Origin: Streptomyces spiralis
Lineage (GTDB): Bacteria; Actinomycetota; Actinomycetes; Streptomycetales; Streptomycetaceae
DNA length: 46,578 nt
Reading direction: 5' to 3'
Assembly (NCBI RefSeq): GCF_014654675.1
Contig: NZ_BNBC01000059.1
Span: 10,113 to 56,690, forward strand
In this document: positions 1 through 7,243 of the stretch, piece after piece
How positions within the stretch are numbered: position 1 is the first letter of the stretch
Layout of the letters: each line of letters starts with the position of its first letter
Position numbers and translations under genes: made by a program
Notes under the pieces: model-generated
The model's input: the letters and a program-made list of their open reading frames with translations, nothing else
Told to the model about the DNA's origin: nothing
Databases searched by the model: none

Positions 1-684
1 GCCCCGGCCGCTGCCACCACGAACGCGGTCGGCCTGGACGCCGGGATCACCTCCCTGGTGACCCTGTCCACCGGGGAGAAGATCGCCAACCCCAAGCACG
101 AGCGGCGTGACCGCGCCCGGCTGGCCCGCGCGCAGCGTGAGCTGTCGCGGAAGGCGAAGGGCTCGAACAACCGGGAGAAGGCCCGGCGTCGCGTCGCCAA
201 GGTCCACGCGCGGATCACCGACCGTCGCCGGGACTTCCTGCACAAGCTGTCGACTCGTCTTGTCCGTGAGAACCAAGCGGTCGTGATCGAGGACCTCACC
301 GTCCGCAATCTGCTGAAGAACGGCCGCCTCGCGCGCGCCATCTCGGATGCGTCGTGGACGGAACTGCGCTTGATGCTGGAGTACAAGTGCGCCTGGTACG
401 GGCGTGAACTCGTCGTGATCGACCGTTTCTTCCCCAGCTCGAAGCTGTGCGGGGCATGCGGCACGGTCGCGGCGAAGCTGTCGCTGAACGTCCGCCAGTG
501 GACGTGCGACTGCGGCGCGGTGCACGACCGCGACGTGAACGCGGCACGCAACATCCTGGCCGCCGGGCTGGCGGCGTCTGCCTGTGGAGACGGTGTAAGA
601 CCTCAACGGGAGTCCTCCCGGACGGGGCGGTCGTCGGTGAAGCAGGAACCCCAGCGGGCGACCGCTGGAATCCCCCGCCTTTAG
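1..684 (+). CDS. tnpB: TnpB, RNA-guided transposon nuclease (5' end outside window)
   Basis: C-terminal 227 residues of an IS200/IS605-family TnpB. Frame +1 is open from base 1, so the N-terminus is cut by the window edge. All three RuvC acidic residues are visible: Asp in GLDAG (about nt 37), Glu in VVIEDLT (about nt 286) and Asp in HDRDVNAAR near the C-terminus. A four-cysteine zinc ribbon (CGACG then CDCG) lies between the last two. The family cuts DNA next to a transposon-adjacent motif, guided by an RNA from the element's right end. The stop codon falls inside the right-end hairpin. No tnpA is visible; it may be absent or to the left. Confidence 0.93.
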   Translation, partial: APAAATTNAVGLDAGITSLVTLSTGEKIANPKHERRDRARLARAQRELSRKAKGSNNREKARRRVAKVHARITDRRRDFLHKLSTRLVRENQAVVIEDLTVRNLLKNGRLARAISDASWTELRLMLEYKCAWYGRELVVIDRFFPSSKLCGACGTVAAKLSLNVRQWTCDCGAVHDRDVNAARNILAAGLAASACGDGVRPQRESSRTGRSSVKQEPQRATAGIPRL

Positions 685-721
685 GCGGGGGAGGAGGTCA
701 AATTGACGACGACGCCGACGA
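560..721 (+). ncRNA. Predicted omegaRNA (reRNA) and element right end
   Basis: In TnpB elements the guide RNA overlaps the 3' end of tnpB and runs past the right end into flanking DNA. Here a perfect 8-bp hairpin (672-679 paired with 684-691, loop ttta) overlaps the tnpB stop codon. It is followed by gaggaggtcaa, typical of IS605-type right ends, ending near 701. The guide would be the roughly 16-20 bases from 702, starting attgacgacgacgcc. The 5' boundary is a guess from the family, not seen in the sequence. Confidence 0.5.
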
Positions 722-806
722 TCTCGAGCATCTCCTCCGGGCTGAAGTGCGCAGCGACGGCGTCGTGAAGGCGCTGGAACGCCGCGTCACGGGCCCGACA
801 GATGAT
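702..806 (-). pseudogene. Carboxymuconolactone decarboxylase/AhpD-like fragment cut by the tnpB element
   Basis: On the minus strand the bases next to the element's right end read as about 33 codons with strong third-position G/C. The translation includes AAFQRLHDAV and HFSPEEMLEIVGVVVN, resembling the helical segment of CMD/AhpD-fold proteins. The frame stops upstream at an in-frame TAG (804-806) and downstream is broken by the transposon. It lies downstream of two minus-strand genes that also look like aromatic or quinone metabolism, so it may have been a third gene of that operon. The family call rests on a short stretch. Confidence 0.45.
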
Positions 807-892
807 CTACACCCGAGACATCCGCCGAACACCAGCATGACCACCCCGAACGACCCTCACGCCACCACCCTGACCCGCTACTCAAGTGCGCG

Positions 893-1264
893 TCAGCCGA
901 GCTTGGACACCTGGTAGTGGCAGATGTACCACTCGTCGGCGATGCGCCGGAGCACAACGCTGAGGGTCACCTGGAGAGTCGGTCGGTCGGTGAACGAGAA
1001 GTCGACATCGAGGTAGCCGAGCAGGACATCCTCGGCGAGGCTCCGTGCCGCCAGCACCTCGTAGTCGGCCGCCAGCCCGATCGGCTGGGACTCGTAGTAC
1101 TCGGCCACTCCCTGACGGCCGACGCTGTGGGGGCGAAGCCCCTGGAAGAAGGCGTCCTCGGTGAAGACCGAGGCGGCCTCCTCCGGCTTGTGCGCGTCGA
1201 CCGCGGCCTTCCACCGGTCCATGACGCCACGCAGAATCGCTTCCTGCGCCGCTGTACGGTTCAT
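893..1264 (-). CDS. SnoaL/NTF2-like domain protein
   Basis: A 123-residue single-domain protein of the NTF2-like superfamily (SgcJ/EcaC or SnoaL type). It shows an N-terminal helix (MNRTAAQEAILRGVMDRW), the AHKPEEAASVFTEDAFF turn, and a C-terminal beta segment with DVDFSFTDRPTLQVTLSVVLRR. Such folds bind small hydrophobic ligands or act as cyclases and isomerases; the substrate is unknown. The start is set by ggaggaaag just upstream of ATG. It lies 95 bp downstream of the muconolactone-isomerase-like gene and probably shares its promoter at 1977-2017. Confidence 0.8.
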   Translation of the reverse strand: MNRTAAQEAILRGVMDRWKAAVDAHKPEEAASVFTEDAFFQGLRPHSVGRQGVAEYYESQPIGLAADYEVLAARSLAEDVLLGYLDVDFSFTDRPTLQVTLSVVLRRIADEWYICHYQVSKLG

Positions 1265-1359
1265 CTTTCCTCCGTGAGTTGTTGTGCGGCCCGGGTGGGC
1301 GGCATGACGCGGTGGCGGGGGGTGCGGGCTGCGGGCCGTGACCTCCTGACCGCTGGGGA

Positions 1360-1665
1360 TCAGGCTCCGGGTCCGCCGGCCGGGCCCGGGTCGTTGGGGT
1401 GCGGCTGCAGGGCGGTGACCTCGGCGGTCATCCAGGGCCACAGAGGGAGGGTGCCGAGCACCTTCTCGCGCAGGTCGGCCTCGTCGTCCGCGCGCCACAG
1501 GCCGATGCTGCGGAGCTCGCCGACCGGGCGCCACAACCGGGCCAGGTGACCGGTGGCGGCCAGTTCCCTGGCCCGGACGGCCTCGGCGGCACGGCGCCGG
1601 GTGACCTCGTCCGGATCGGTACCCTCGGGCACGGTCGTGGTGAGCACGACCAGGAACTCCTTCAT
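1360..1665 (-). CDS. Muconolactone delta-isomerase family protein
   Basis: A 101-residue protein beginning MKEFLVVLTTTVPEGTDP, with the RRRAAEAVRARELAATGHLARLWRP motif region and a GLWRADDEADLREKVLGTLP segment, typical of the ferredoxin-like muconolactone isomerase family. The true enzyme isomerises muconolactone in the catechol branch of the beta-ketoadipate pathway. No catABC genes are nearby, so a related role on another lactone or quinone is more likely. The start is chosen for the gaggac-type Shine-Dalgarno and family length; upstream extension would be non-homologous. First gene of a likely TetR-controlled transcript. Confidence 0.8.
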   Translation of the reverse strand: MKEFLVVLTTTVPEGTDPDEVTRRRAAEAVRARELAATGHLARLWRPVGELRSIGLWRADDEADLREKVLGTLPLWPWMTAEVTALQPHPNDPGPAGGPGA

Positions 1666-1976
1666 CGTCTTTCGTCCTCTCTCGGTCGGCTGCCGGTGTC
1701 GTGGGGTGCACCGCCTCGGGTGGGGCGGCATCCCGCGGGCCGGGCGAGCCGGTAGTGCACAGGGGGGATGGGAGTATGCTCCGCCGATCACCGTCGGCCG
1801 GCGAGGCGTGGCCGCCCGTCCGGCCCGGTCACGGCGGAACCGCCATGACCCGCCGCCCGCGGACGATTGTCGGGGTCCTGCGTGCGATTCGGCGAGGGGT
1901 GGCCTGGATGCGGGACGCGGTCCTGGCGGCCTCGCCCACGGGGTTACTCGTCGGACGCACGGTCGACGAATAAGAC
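1666..1976. other. Long leader region without a convincing gene
   Basis: About 310 bases lie between the predicted minus-strand promoter (1977-2017) and the isomerase start. A plus-strand reading frame of 42 codons at 1845-1973 exists, but it has no ribosome-binding site and contains a TTA codon. I see no hairpin, repeat or riboswitch I can name. Confidence 0.4.
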
Positions 1977-2017
1977 GACCGGTCGCCTATGCTAGATGAC
2001 CGGTCTACTGAAGTCAA
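1977..2017 (-). promoter_or_regulatory. Minus-strand promoter with two GACCGGTC operators
   Basis: Read on the minus strand: -35 TTGACT (2012-2017), 17-bp spacer, -10 TAGCAT (1989-1994). One GACCGGTC palindrome lies inside the spacer (1998-2005) and a second just downstream of the -10 (1977-1984). Their starts are exactly 21 bp apart, two helical turns, as expected for cooperative binding by a dimeric TetR repressor. The promoter faces the isomerase and SnoaL-like genes. Confidence 0.65.
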
Positions 2018-2155
2018 GGTCGCTGGATCCGGCAGGCGCGCAGGCGCCGCCGGTCCACGGGACGGTGCTCGTGAAGGGGTCCGGTCGGCGCTGTCCGGGC
2101 GAAGCCGTCGTCTGGGCGCAGCCGCGTCGTCCGGGCGGCGCGGGTGTGCGGGGTG

Positions 2156-2728
2156 TTACCGCAGGACGACGCCGAAGACGATGTGGAAGAACGCCTCGAC
2201 CGGCGCCGCGGACTTGTCGGCCCGGGCCGCGATCAGCGCACCCTCCCAGGCGCTCAGGATGAACAGCGCGGCGGCCGTCGTGTCGAGGGCGCCGTCGAGA
2301 TCGCCGGCCTCTTGGGCCTCGACGAGGACCTGCCGGATGTGTGAGGCCCAACGGTCGAACCCGCGCTGGACGGCGGAGCGGATCTCCTCGTTGTGGTCCG
2401 CCACCTCAGCGCCGAGGTTGCCGGCGAGGCACCCGCGGACGAACCCGTTGTCGAGGGTGTCCCCGCCGAGGTACTCGAAGTGCTCCCGGAGCCGTTCCAG
2501 CGCAGGCCGTCCGGGCGCGGTGAGCATGTCGAGGCGCAGGGTGTCGGCGTACCGGCTCAGCGCCTCCAGCGCGCTCTCCTCCTTGCTGGAGAAGTGGTTG
2601 TAGAACGACCCCTTGGGGACGCCGGCGGCCTTGGTGATGTCACTGATGCCCGTGGCGTTGAAGCCGCGCGCGCGGAACTGCTGGAGAGCAGCCTGCGCGA
2701 TCTCCTCCCGCTTGGACGCACGTCCCAT
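2156..2728 (-). CDS. TetR/AcrR family transcriptional regulator
   Basis: 190 residues. The N-terminal TetR HTH is plain: ASKREEIAQAALQQFRARG, then ISDITKAAGVPKGSFYNHF at about residues 30-48. The C-terminal half carries FVRGCLAGNLG, a segment common to TetR proteins with a TetR_C_6-like ligand domain (AcuR/YcdC-like). ATG at 2728 is chosen because ggagg ends 8 bases upstream; the earlier ATG at 2734 is too close to it. The gene stands between two promoters carrying GACCGGTC boxes and has partial boxes at its own promoter, so it probably represses itself and both neighbours, responding to an electrophile or aromatic ligand (inference). Confidence 0.92.
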   Translation of the reverse strand: MGRASKREEIAQAALQQFRARGFNATGISDITKAAGVPKGSFYNHFSSKEESALEALSRYADTLRLDMLTAPGRPALERLREHFEYLGGDTLDNGFVRGCLAGNLGAEVADHNEEIRSAVQRGFDRWASHIRQVLVEAQEAGDLDGALDTTAAALFILSAWEGALIAARADKSAAPVEAFFHIVFGVVLR

Positions 2729-2736
2729 CTCCATCA

Positions 2737-2776
2737 CCTCCGGTCAAATATGGCCGGTCGCCTTGCCAGGAGTCAA
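2737..2776 (-). promoter_or_regulatory. Promoter of the TetR gene with GACCGG half-boxes
   Basis: Minus-strand -35 TTGACT (2771-2776), 18-bp spacer, -10 CATATT (2747-2752). GACCGGCC (2752-2759) abuts the -10 from upstream and GACCGG (2740-2745) lies just downstream. The predicted transcription start falls near 2740, at the Shine-Dalgarno, so the leader would be very short. Confidence 0.55.
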
Positions 2777-2800
2777 ACGCCGGGACGCGGCGGCGTCGGC

Positions 2801-2830
2801 TGGACATCAGGTAAGTCGACCGGTCATATT
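2801..2830 (+). promoter_or_regulatory. Alcohol dehydrogenase promoter with GACCGGTC operator
   Basis: Plus-strand -35 TGGACA (2801-2806), 18-bp spacer, -10 CATATT (2825-2830). A perfect GACCGGTC palindrome (2818-2825) overlaps the upstream edge of the -10, where a bound repressor would block polymerase. Divergent from the TetR promoter 25 bp away. Confidence 0.55.
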
Positions 2831-2964
2831 GGAGTCCGACGACGTCTCGTCGCCGTCCCGGCCCGAGCCCGTGCCGTAGAGGCACACCGGGTGCGCCACT
2901 CCCCAGGGGACCGGCTCCCCTCTCGCGCGCAGGGCTCCGGAACAACACTCAGGAGCAGCAGCAC

Positions 2965-3981
2965 ATGTCCACCTACCGAGCTTTCGAGGCGACCGGTGTC
3001 CACAACCTCCGCCTGGTCGAGCGTGAACTGGCCGATCCGGCACCGGGGCACGTCCGGCTGCGGGTCGAGGCCTGCGGTATATGCCACACCGACGTGCTGG
3101 CCGTGGAGGGCCTGCGCCAGGACCCCTCGCAGCCGGTCGTCCCGGGACACGAGATCGTCGGCGTCATCGACGCAGTCGGAGCCGGCGTCACCGCCTGGCA
3201 GCCCGGCGACCGCGTCGGTGTCGGCTTCCTCAACGGACACTGCTGGGAATGCGAGCCCTGCCGCCGCGGTGACTTCGTCAACTGCCTGAAGCAGGAGCAG
3301 ACCGGAACGACGACCGACGGCGGCTACGCGGAGGTGGCCTACGCCCGGGCCAGCGGGCTGGTGCGCATCCCTGACGGCATCTCCGCGCTCGACGCGGCGC
3401 CGCTCCTGTGCGCCGGCCTGACCACCTTCGCCGCGTTGCAGCGGGGCCAGGCCCGCGCAGGGTCCCTGGTCGCCGTGCAGGGCATCGGCGGGCTCGGTCA
3501 CCTGGCCCTGCAGTACGCACGCAGCCTCGGTCACCGCGTCGCGGCCGTGGCCCGGGGCGGCGAGAAGGAGGCACTCGCCCGCCGGCTGGGCGCCGACGAG
3601 TACATCGACAGCACCAGCACCGACCCCGGAGCCGCACTGCGCGACCTGGGCGGCGCCTCGATCATCATCGCCACCGCCTCCAGCGGTTCCTCCATGAACC
3701 CGCTGGTCCAGGGACTGGCCCCGAACGGTCGGCTGATCGTGGTCGGCGCCGCCCCCGATCCGCTGACCCTCGCGACCCCCGACCTGATCTTCGGTACCCG
3801 CTCGGTCGTCGGCAGTCTGACCGGTTCCGCCATCGAGAACGAGGACAACCTCGCGTTCACTCTGGCCCACGGCATTCGTCCCAGCGTGGAGGTCATGTCC
3901 TTCGACCGAGCCATGGAGGGATACGAGCGGATGCTCTCGGGCAAGGCCCGCTTCCGCGTCGTGCTCGACGTGGCCGCCTGA
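2965..3981 (+). CDS. Zinc-dependent alcohol dehydrogenase (MDR superfamily)
   Basis: A 338-residue medium-chain dehydrogenase that interconverts alcohols and aldehydes with NAD(P). Catalytic zinc ligands are Cys40 (GICHTD), His62-Glu63 (GHE) and Cys149. The structural-zinc cysteines are Cys93, 96, 99 and 107. The Rossmann motif GIGGLGHL lies at 173-180. Full length for the family. The start ATG follows aggag at 10 bases. Divergent from the TetR gene and preceded by a GACCGGTC operator, so probably induced by the same signal. A strong hairpin follows the stop codon. Confidence 0.93.
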   Translation: MSTYRAFEATGVHNLRLVERELADPAPGHVRLRVEACGICHTDVLAVEGLRQDPSQPVVPGHEIVGVIDAVGAGVTAWQPGDRVGVGFLNGHCWECEPCRRGDFVNCLKQEQTGTTTDGGYAEVAYARASGLVRIPDGISALDAAPLLCAGLTTFAALQRGQARAGSLVAVQGIGGLGHLALQYARSLGHRVAAVARGGEKEALARRLGADEYIDSTSTDPGAALRDLGGASIIIATASSGSSMNPLVQGLAPNGRLIVVGAAPDPLTLATPDLIFGTRSVVGSLTGSAIENEDNLAFTLAHGIRPSVEVMSFDRAMEGYERMLSGKARFRVVLDVAA

Positions 3982-4001
3982 GACACCGACGGTGGGGCGA
4001 G

Positions 4002-4044
4002 GTCACTGCCCGGCAGGCCGGGGCGACGCCGGCCGGGCAGTGAC
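4002..4044 (+). terminator. Strong hairpin after the alcohol dehydrogenase
   Basis: Perfect 13-bp inverted repeat: gtcactgcccggc (4002-4014) pairs with gccgggcagtgac (4032-4044), loop 17 bases. It starts 20 bases after the stop codon. No T-tract, as is usual in Streptomyces. Confidence 0.75.
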
Positions 4045-4178
4045 GCGGCCCGGCCCAGACCGGTCGGGGATCGGGCGGCAGGGTGTACCGGGCCGGCCGG
4101 TCGGGCAACGCCACCTCGGTCGGAGCGCCGGGCACCGAACCCACGTCGATCTGCCTGCCGCTCCCCCGCTCCTCCGGG

Positions 4179-4373
4179 TCAGAGCAGGCCGGCGAGCCGC
4201 TGGATCGTGGGTGCGGCGGGCTCTTCCTTCGCCTGACGGCGCCCCGTTCCGGCCCACAGATGGACGAGACGGGTGTCGCCGGCAACCGTGTCCGCCCTGC
4301 GCAGCGGGGCGGTGAGGTGGTGCGGGGCCGGACAGCCGACGGGGCTCCAGCCTGTAGCGATGGGCCTCGCCAC
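4179..4373 (-). pseudogene. Nitronate monooxygenase C-terminal fragment
   Basis: An isolated 64-codon frame. HHLTAPLRRADTVAGD, LWAGTGRRQAKEEPAA and a final IQRLAGLL match the C-terminal tail of nitronate monooxygenases (2-nitropropane dioxygenase family). The roughly 290-residue FMN-binding barrel that should precede it is absent; directly upstream lie other short genes. Codon use is still G/C-biased, so the loss looks recent. Probably not functional. Confidence 0.55.
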
Positions 4374-4420
4374 GCGACACGCCGGAGCCGTTTTCGCCGA
4401 CGGGGCTCAGCCGCCCAGGC

Positions 4421-4594
4421 TCAGAGGAACGAACCGAGCAGCGTCACCGCGGCGAGCCGGCGCGCATCGAGGACGGCCTTCTCCACGTCGCCGTCCGGTT
4501 CACGCCGGTCCTGGCAGTTCACCCGGCGAAGGAGAGACGTCATGGCCTCCTGGTCCTTGTCGCCGTGGGACAGAGCGGCGAGGAATCGCCTCAT
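4421..4594 (-). CDS. Small hypothetical protein (57 aa), second gene of a micro-operon
   Basis: Starts MRRFLAALSHGDKDQEAM and ends AAVTLLGSFL. Codon third positions are strongly G/C-biased throughout, which supports coding. It begins 14 bases after the stop of the 64-aa gene upstream, with ggggag as ribosome-binding site. The protein is basic and mostly helical in appearance, without signal peptide or cysteine-rich motif. I do not recognise a family. Through the upstream promoter it would fall under the palindromic MarR-type operator at 4891-4911. Confidence 0.55.
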   Translation of the reverse strand: MRRFLAALSHGDKDQEAMTSLLRRVNCQDRREPDGDVEKAVLDARRLAAVTLLGSFL

Positions 4595-4608
4595 CTCGCG
4601 GCTCCCCG

Positions 4609-4803
4609 TCAGAGTCCGAGATCCAGGGCAAGGCAGGAGAAGTACTGCCAGGATCCCTCGGGGTTGTAGGAAGCGCCGATCCCCCCGTTCGGCGAGACCT
4701 CCCTCACTTCGGTCATGTCCTCGTAGCGGATACGCTCGGGCAGCTTGCCGAACCGCGCAATCCGCGCCGAAGCAGCGAGATCCACCGCGCCGTCGTCACT
4801 CAT
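4609..4803 (-). CDS. Small hypothetical protein (64 aa) behind a MarR-type operator
   Basis: Starts MSDDGAVDLAASARIARFGK. The C-terminal half (RIRYEDMTEVREVSPNGG, ASYNPEGSWQYFSCLALD) looks like a compact conserved domain with aromatic residues and a single Cys. No family recognised with certainty. ATG 4803 is preferred over ATG 4809 because ggaga sits at proper spacing. A promoter with TTGACA overlapping the 21-bp operator lies about 70 bp upstream. The operator ties it to MsrA, the MoCo reductase and Ohr, so a role in oxidative stress is inferred, not shown. Confidence 0.75.
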   Translation of the reverse strand: MSDDGAVDLAASARIARFGKLPERIRYEDMTEVREVSPNGGIGASYNPEGSWQYFSCLALDLGL

Positions 4804-4873
4804 GGTCATTCTCCGCTCTGCCGGTTCTGCGGGTTCTGCCGTTCTCAGATCGCGCCCTTTGCGCACGAAGCCC

Positions 4874-4911
4874 AGACTGCATCCGCTTGCGTCACCTGTC
4901 AAGGCGGTGAC
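4874..4911 (-). promoter_or_regulatory. Promoter and operator (site A) of the micro-operon
   Basis: Perfect GTCACC-N9-GGTGAC palindrome at 4891-4911. On the minus strand its core supplies the -35 TTGACA (4897-4902). After a 17-bp spacer comes -10 CAGTCT (4874-4879). A protein on the palindrome would cover the -35. The same design is seen upstream of msrA and ohr. Confidence 0.7.
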
Positions 4912-5040
4912 GGGCGAGTGTGGGCAGAGGGGCAGAGGCAGCACGGGAGGTGTCGTCACACCGTTACGGGGTGAAGCTCCTCCAAAAGGCCAGGGGGGAC
5001 ATTGAATGGTCGTGGGCGGCGCCCCAGGTAGGGCAGCCGC

Positions 5041-5595
5041 TCATCGGATCGCGTCCGATCCGCCGGGGATCCCGAAGACGGGCGTGAGTCCGGCCCGCGC
5101 CACGGCGTGCTCCACGAGCCGGAAGCCGAGCCAGGCTGGGGTCGCCTCCGTGGTGACATCGAGCGTGGCGGCGTCCAACGCGTGGACGACGAACATGTAT
5201 CGGTGAGGCGGATCTCCCGGCGGTGGCGCGGCGCCGAGGAAGCCGCGCCGGCCTGCGTCGTTGACCAGCATCTTCGCCCCGGCAGGCAGGTTCTCCCCAC
5301 TGGCGTCGCCCGTACCTGTAGGCAGTTCGTCCACCGACGCCGGAATGTCGTAGACCGCCCAGTGCCAGAAGCCGCTGACCGTCAGCGCGTCCGGGTCGTA
5401 GCAGGTGACCGCGAAGCTCAGCGTCCGGGCCGGATAGCCGGTCCACGCCAAGTGCGGGGAGCGGTCCTGACCGGGACCGCCGAACAGGCCGCTGCACTGG
5501 GCCACGTTCAGAGTTTCCCCGTCCGCGATATCGGCGCTGCGCAGCGTGAACTTCTGCACGGGAGGCAACCTCTTATAAGGATCATAAAGAGGCAT
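5041..5595 (-). CDS. YbhB/YbcL family (PEBP, Raf kinase inhibitor-like) protein
   Basis: A 184-residue phosphatidylethanolamine-binding-fold protein. Family marks: SPHLAWTGYPARTLSFAVTCYDPDA, then SGFWHWAVYDIPASV, and LGAAPPPGDPPHRYMFVVHAL. Bacterial members are soluble and their ligand is mostly unknown. ATG 5595 follows gggagaacgggc. The first dozen codons (cct ctt tat gat cct tat aag) are unusually A/T-ending compared with the rest, perhaps an unstructured initiation region. It stands alone: the neighbours on both sides are in other units. Confidence 0.88.
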   Translation of the reverse strand: MPLYDPYKRLPPVQKFTLRSADIADGETLNVAQCSGLFGGPGQDRSPHLAWTGYPARTLSFAVTCYDPDALTVSGFWHWAVYDIPASVDELPTGTGDASGENLPAGAKMLVNDAGRRGFLGAAPPPGDPPHRYMFVVHALDAATLDVTTEATPAWLGFRLVEHAVARAGLTPVFGIPGGSDAIR

Positions 5596-5794
5596 GCCCG
5601 TTCTCCCTGAGCTGGAGCCGCCTGAGCGAGACCGAGGCGGGCGGCGCCGTACATACGGGCGCACGATGTTCCGGCACTCAGAAGGATAGGTCCTTGCAGC
5701 TCTCGACGCTTCCGCTGCAAGCCGCGTGACCTGGTCGCACCGGCACCGTGCGCCAAGGACGGAAACCTCCTGCTCGCGTACGCATGTCAGTGAC

Positions 5795-5818
5795 GGCCCG
5801 CCGGACTTCCGGCGGGCC
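5795..5818 (-). terminator. Hairpin downstream of the truncated aldo/keto reductase
   Basis: ggcccgccgg (5795-5804) pairs perfectly with ccggcgggcc (5809-5818) around the tetraloop actt. It lies about 70 bases past the stop codon of the minus-strand aldo/keto reductase remnant. Confidence 0.65.
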
Positions 5819-5890
5819 GCTGCCGTACGACTGCTGCGGCAGAGCTCCCGCAGTTGGAGCGTCGAGGACGAGTTTGCTCGGGTGGGTGGG

Positions 5891-6540
5891 TCAGTAGCGG
5901 GCGCCGATGGGGGCCGGGATGGCATCGAGGTCGGCGAGGTCGGCCGGGGACAGCTGGACGTCCGCGCCACCCGCGTTGTCGGCGAGGTACTTGGGGGTCT
6001 TGGTGCCCGGAATGGGCACAACGTGCTCGCCCTGGGCGACGAGCCAGGCCAGGGCCACCTGCGCCGGAGTGGCGCCGATCCGGTCGGCGACGCCGCGGAC
6101 CCTGGCCGCGATGTCCAGGTTGGCCCGGAGGTTGTCCTGCTGGAAGCGGGGCAGACGCCGCCGCTGGTCGTTCTCCGGCAGTTCGTCGAAGGAGCTGAAG
6201 CGGCCCAGGAGGAAGCCACGGCCCAGTGGCGAGTACGGCAGCAGGCCGATGCCGTGCTCCCTGCAGTAGGGCAGGACCTCGGCCTGGACGTCGCGGGTCC
6301 ACAGGGAGAACTCCGACTGCACGGTGGTCACCGGGTGGATGGCCTGCGCGCGCTGGATCTGCTCCACGCTCACCTCGGACAGACCGATGTGACGCGCCTT
6401 GCCGGCCGCGACGGCCTCGGCCAGGGCGCCCCAGGTCTCCTCGAGAGGAACCTCCGGGTCCACGCGGTGGAGCTGGTAGAGGTCGATGTGATCGGTGCCC
6501 AGACGGCGAAGGCTCGCGTCGACGGCGGAGCGAGCCGATG
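5891..6540 (-). pseudogene. Aldo/keto reductase, 5'-truncated
   Basis: The readable protein covers roughly the last two thirds of an aldo/keto reductase: RLGTDHIDLYQLHRVDP, then RHIGLSEVSVEQIQRA, YSPLGRGFLLGRF, QVALAWLVAQGEHVVPIPGT and a normal C-terminus ending IGARY. The first about 110 residues, including the catalytic Tyr and the DTA/Asp region, are missing. Homology stops near 6540, close to the end of the toxin-antitoxin module, which suggests that the insertion or a linked deletion removed the 5' end. A start inside the fragment (6463) would give a barrel without an active site. Confidence 0.75.
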
Positions 6541-6623
6541 CACCGGCTCACGACCGGCGACCTGGAGCGGGACGTCGCTGACCGGCTGGGTGCCGACGTC
6601 CGCACGGGGTCTGCGGGTGTCAG

Positions 6624-6997
6624 GTGGCGGTGGGCCAGGACCGCAGCAGGGTGGCGATCTTCCCGGCGGTGCAGCCGGGGTCGAGGAGCAGGTTTTTGAG
6701 GGCGATGGCATCCTCGCGGGCGGGCTTGACGGGAATCCCGACGGCGTCCAGGTACATGACGCCGGTGGCGGCGGCGACGGCCAGGTTGGAGCGCTCCAGC
6801 CAACGGCACCGGCCCAGCGTGTGCACCAAGGCCGCGGCCTTGGCATAGGGGCCGTCGTAGATCGGCTGCTCGAACAGCTCGGCCCGGTGACGGGCGACCG
6901 CCGACACGGGAACACCGTAGTCGTCAGGGGCCGGATCGTTCGCCCCGGCAGCCTCTGCGACCTGCAGGATCCAGGCGACGTCGATGTGCAGATCCAT
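6624..6997 (-). CDS. Fic/Doc-family toxin of a type II toxin-antitoxin system
   Basis: 124 residues, begins MDLHIDVAWILQVAEAAG. It carries YDGPYAKAAALVHTLGRCRWLERSNLAVAAAT, a segment that aligns with the helix-loop-helix of Fic/Doc proteins; this resembles a Streptomyces group annotated as Fic-type toxins. The canonical HPFxDGNKR catalytic motif is not present: that place reads CRWLERSN. Classical AMP-transfer or EF-Tu phosphorylation by this protein is therefore doubtful. Its ATG overlaps the antitoxin stop (TGATG), indicating translational coupling. Confidence 0.75.
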
Positions 6998-7236
6998 CAG
7001 GCCGCGCGTGGTCCCCGAGGTGTCTGCTGGGCTTCCTCGGCCTCGTCGAAGACCGCCTGGTGTTCGGCCAGGAAGTGGGCGGCCGCGTCCACCGCACGGG
7101 CACGCAGACCGCTGGCGTCATCCTGTACAAGCCGGGCGAGGTAGTCCCCGACACTCAATCCCAGGTCGGCGGCGCGCTTCTTCGCGAGTTCCGCAACGTC
7201 CTCATCCACGCGCGCGCCCAGCTGCGTCTTGGCCAT
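6997..7236 (-). CDS. Antitoxin, ribbon-helix-helix-like
   Basis: 79 residues. The N-terminal half (QLGARVDEDVAELAKKRAADLGLSVGDYLARLV) has the beta strand plus two helices of an RHH DNA-binding domain. The C-terminal helix is rich in Glu and Gln and would wrap the toxin. Located immediately upstream of the Fic-like toxin with overlapping stop and start codons. A perfect 18-bp palindrome lies 7 bases before its start codon, fitting autoregulation. Confidence 0.8.
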   Translation of the reverse strand: MAKTQLGARVDEDVAELAKKRAADLGLSVGDYLARLVQDDASGLRARAVDAAAHFLAEHQAVFDEAEEAQQTPRGPRAA

Positions 7237-7243
7237 GCCGACA

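Noticed and set aside
1845..1973. 42-codon plus-strand frame in the leader of the isomerase gene
   Set aside because: No ribosome-binding site, contains a TTA codon, no recognisable motif and lies antisense to a predicted leader.
4609..4803. RiPP precursor interpretation of the 64-aa protein
   Set aside because: No maturation enzyme, protease or exporter gene next to it and no clear leader/core division.
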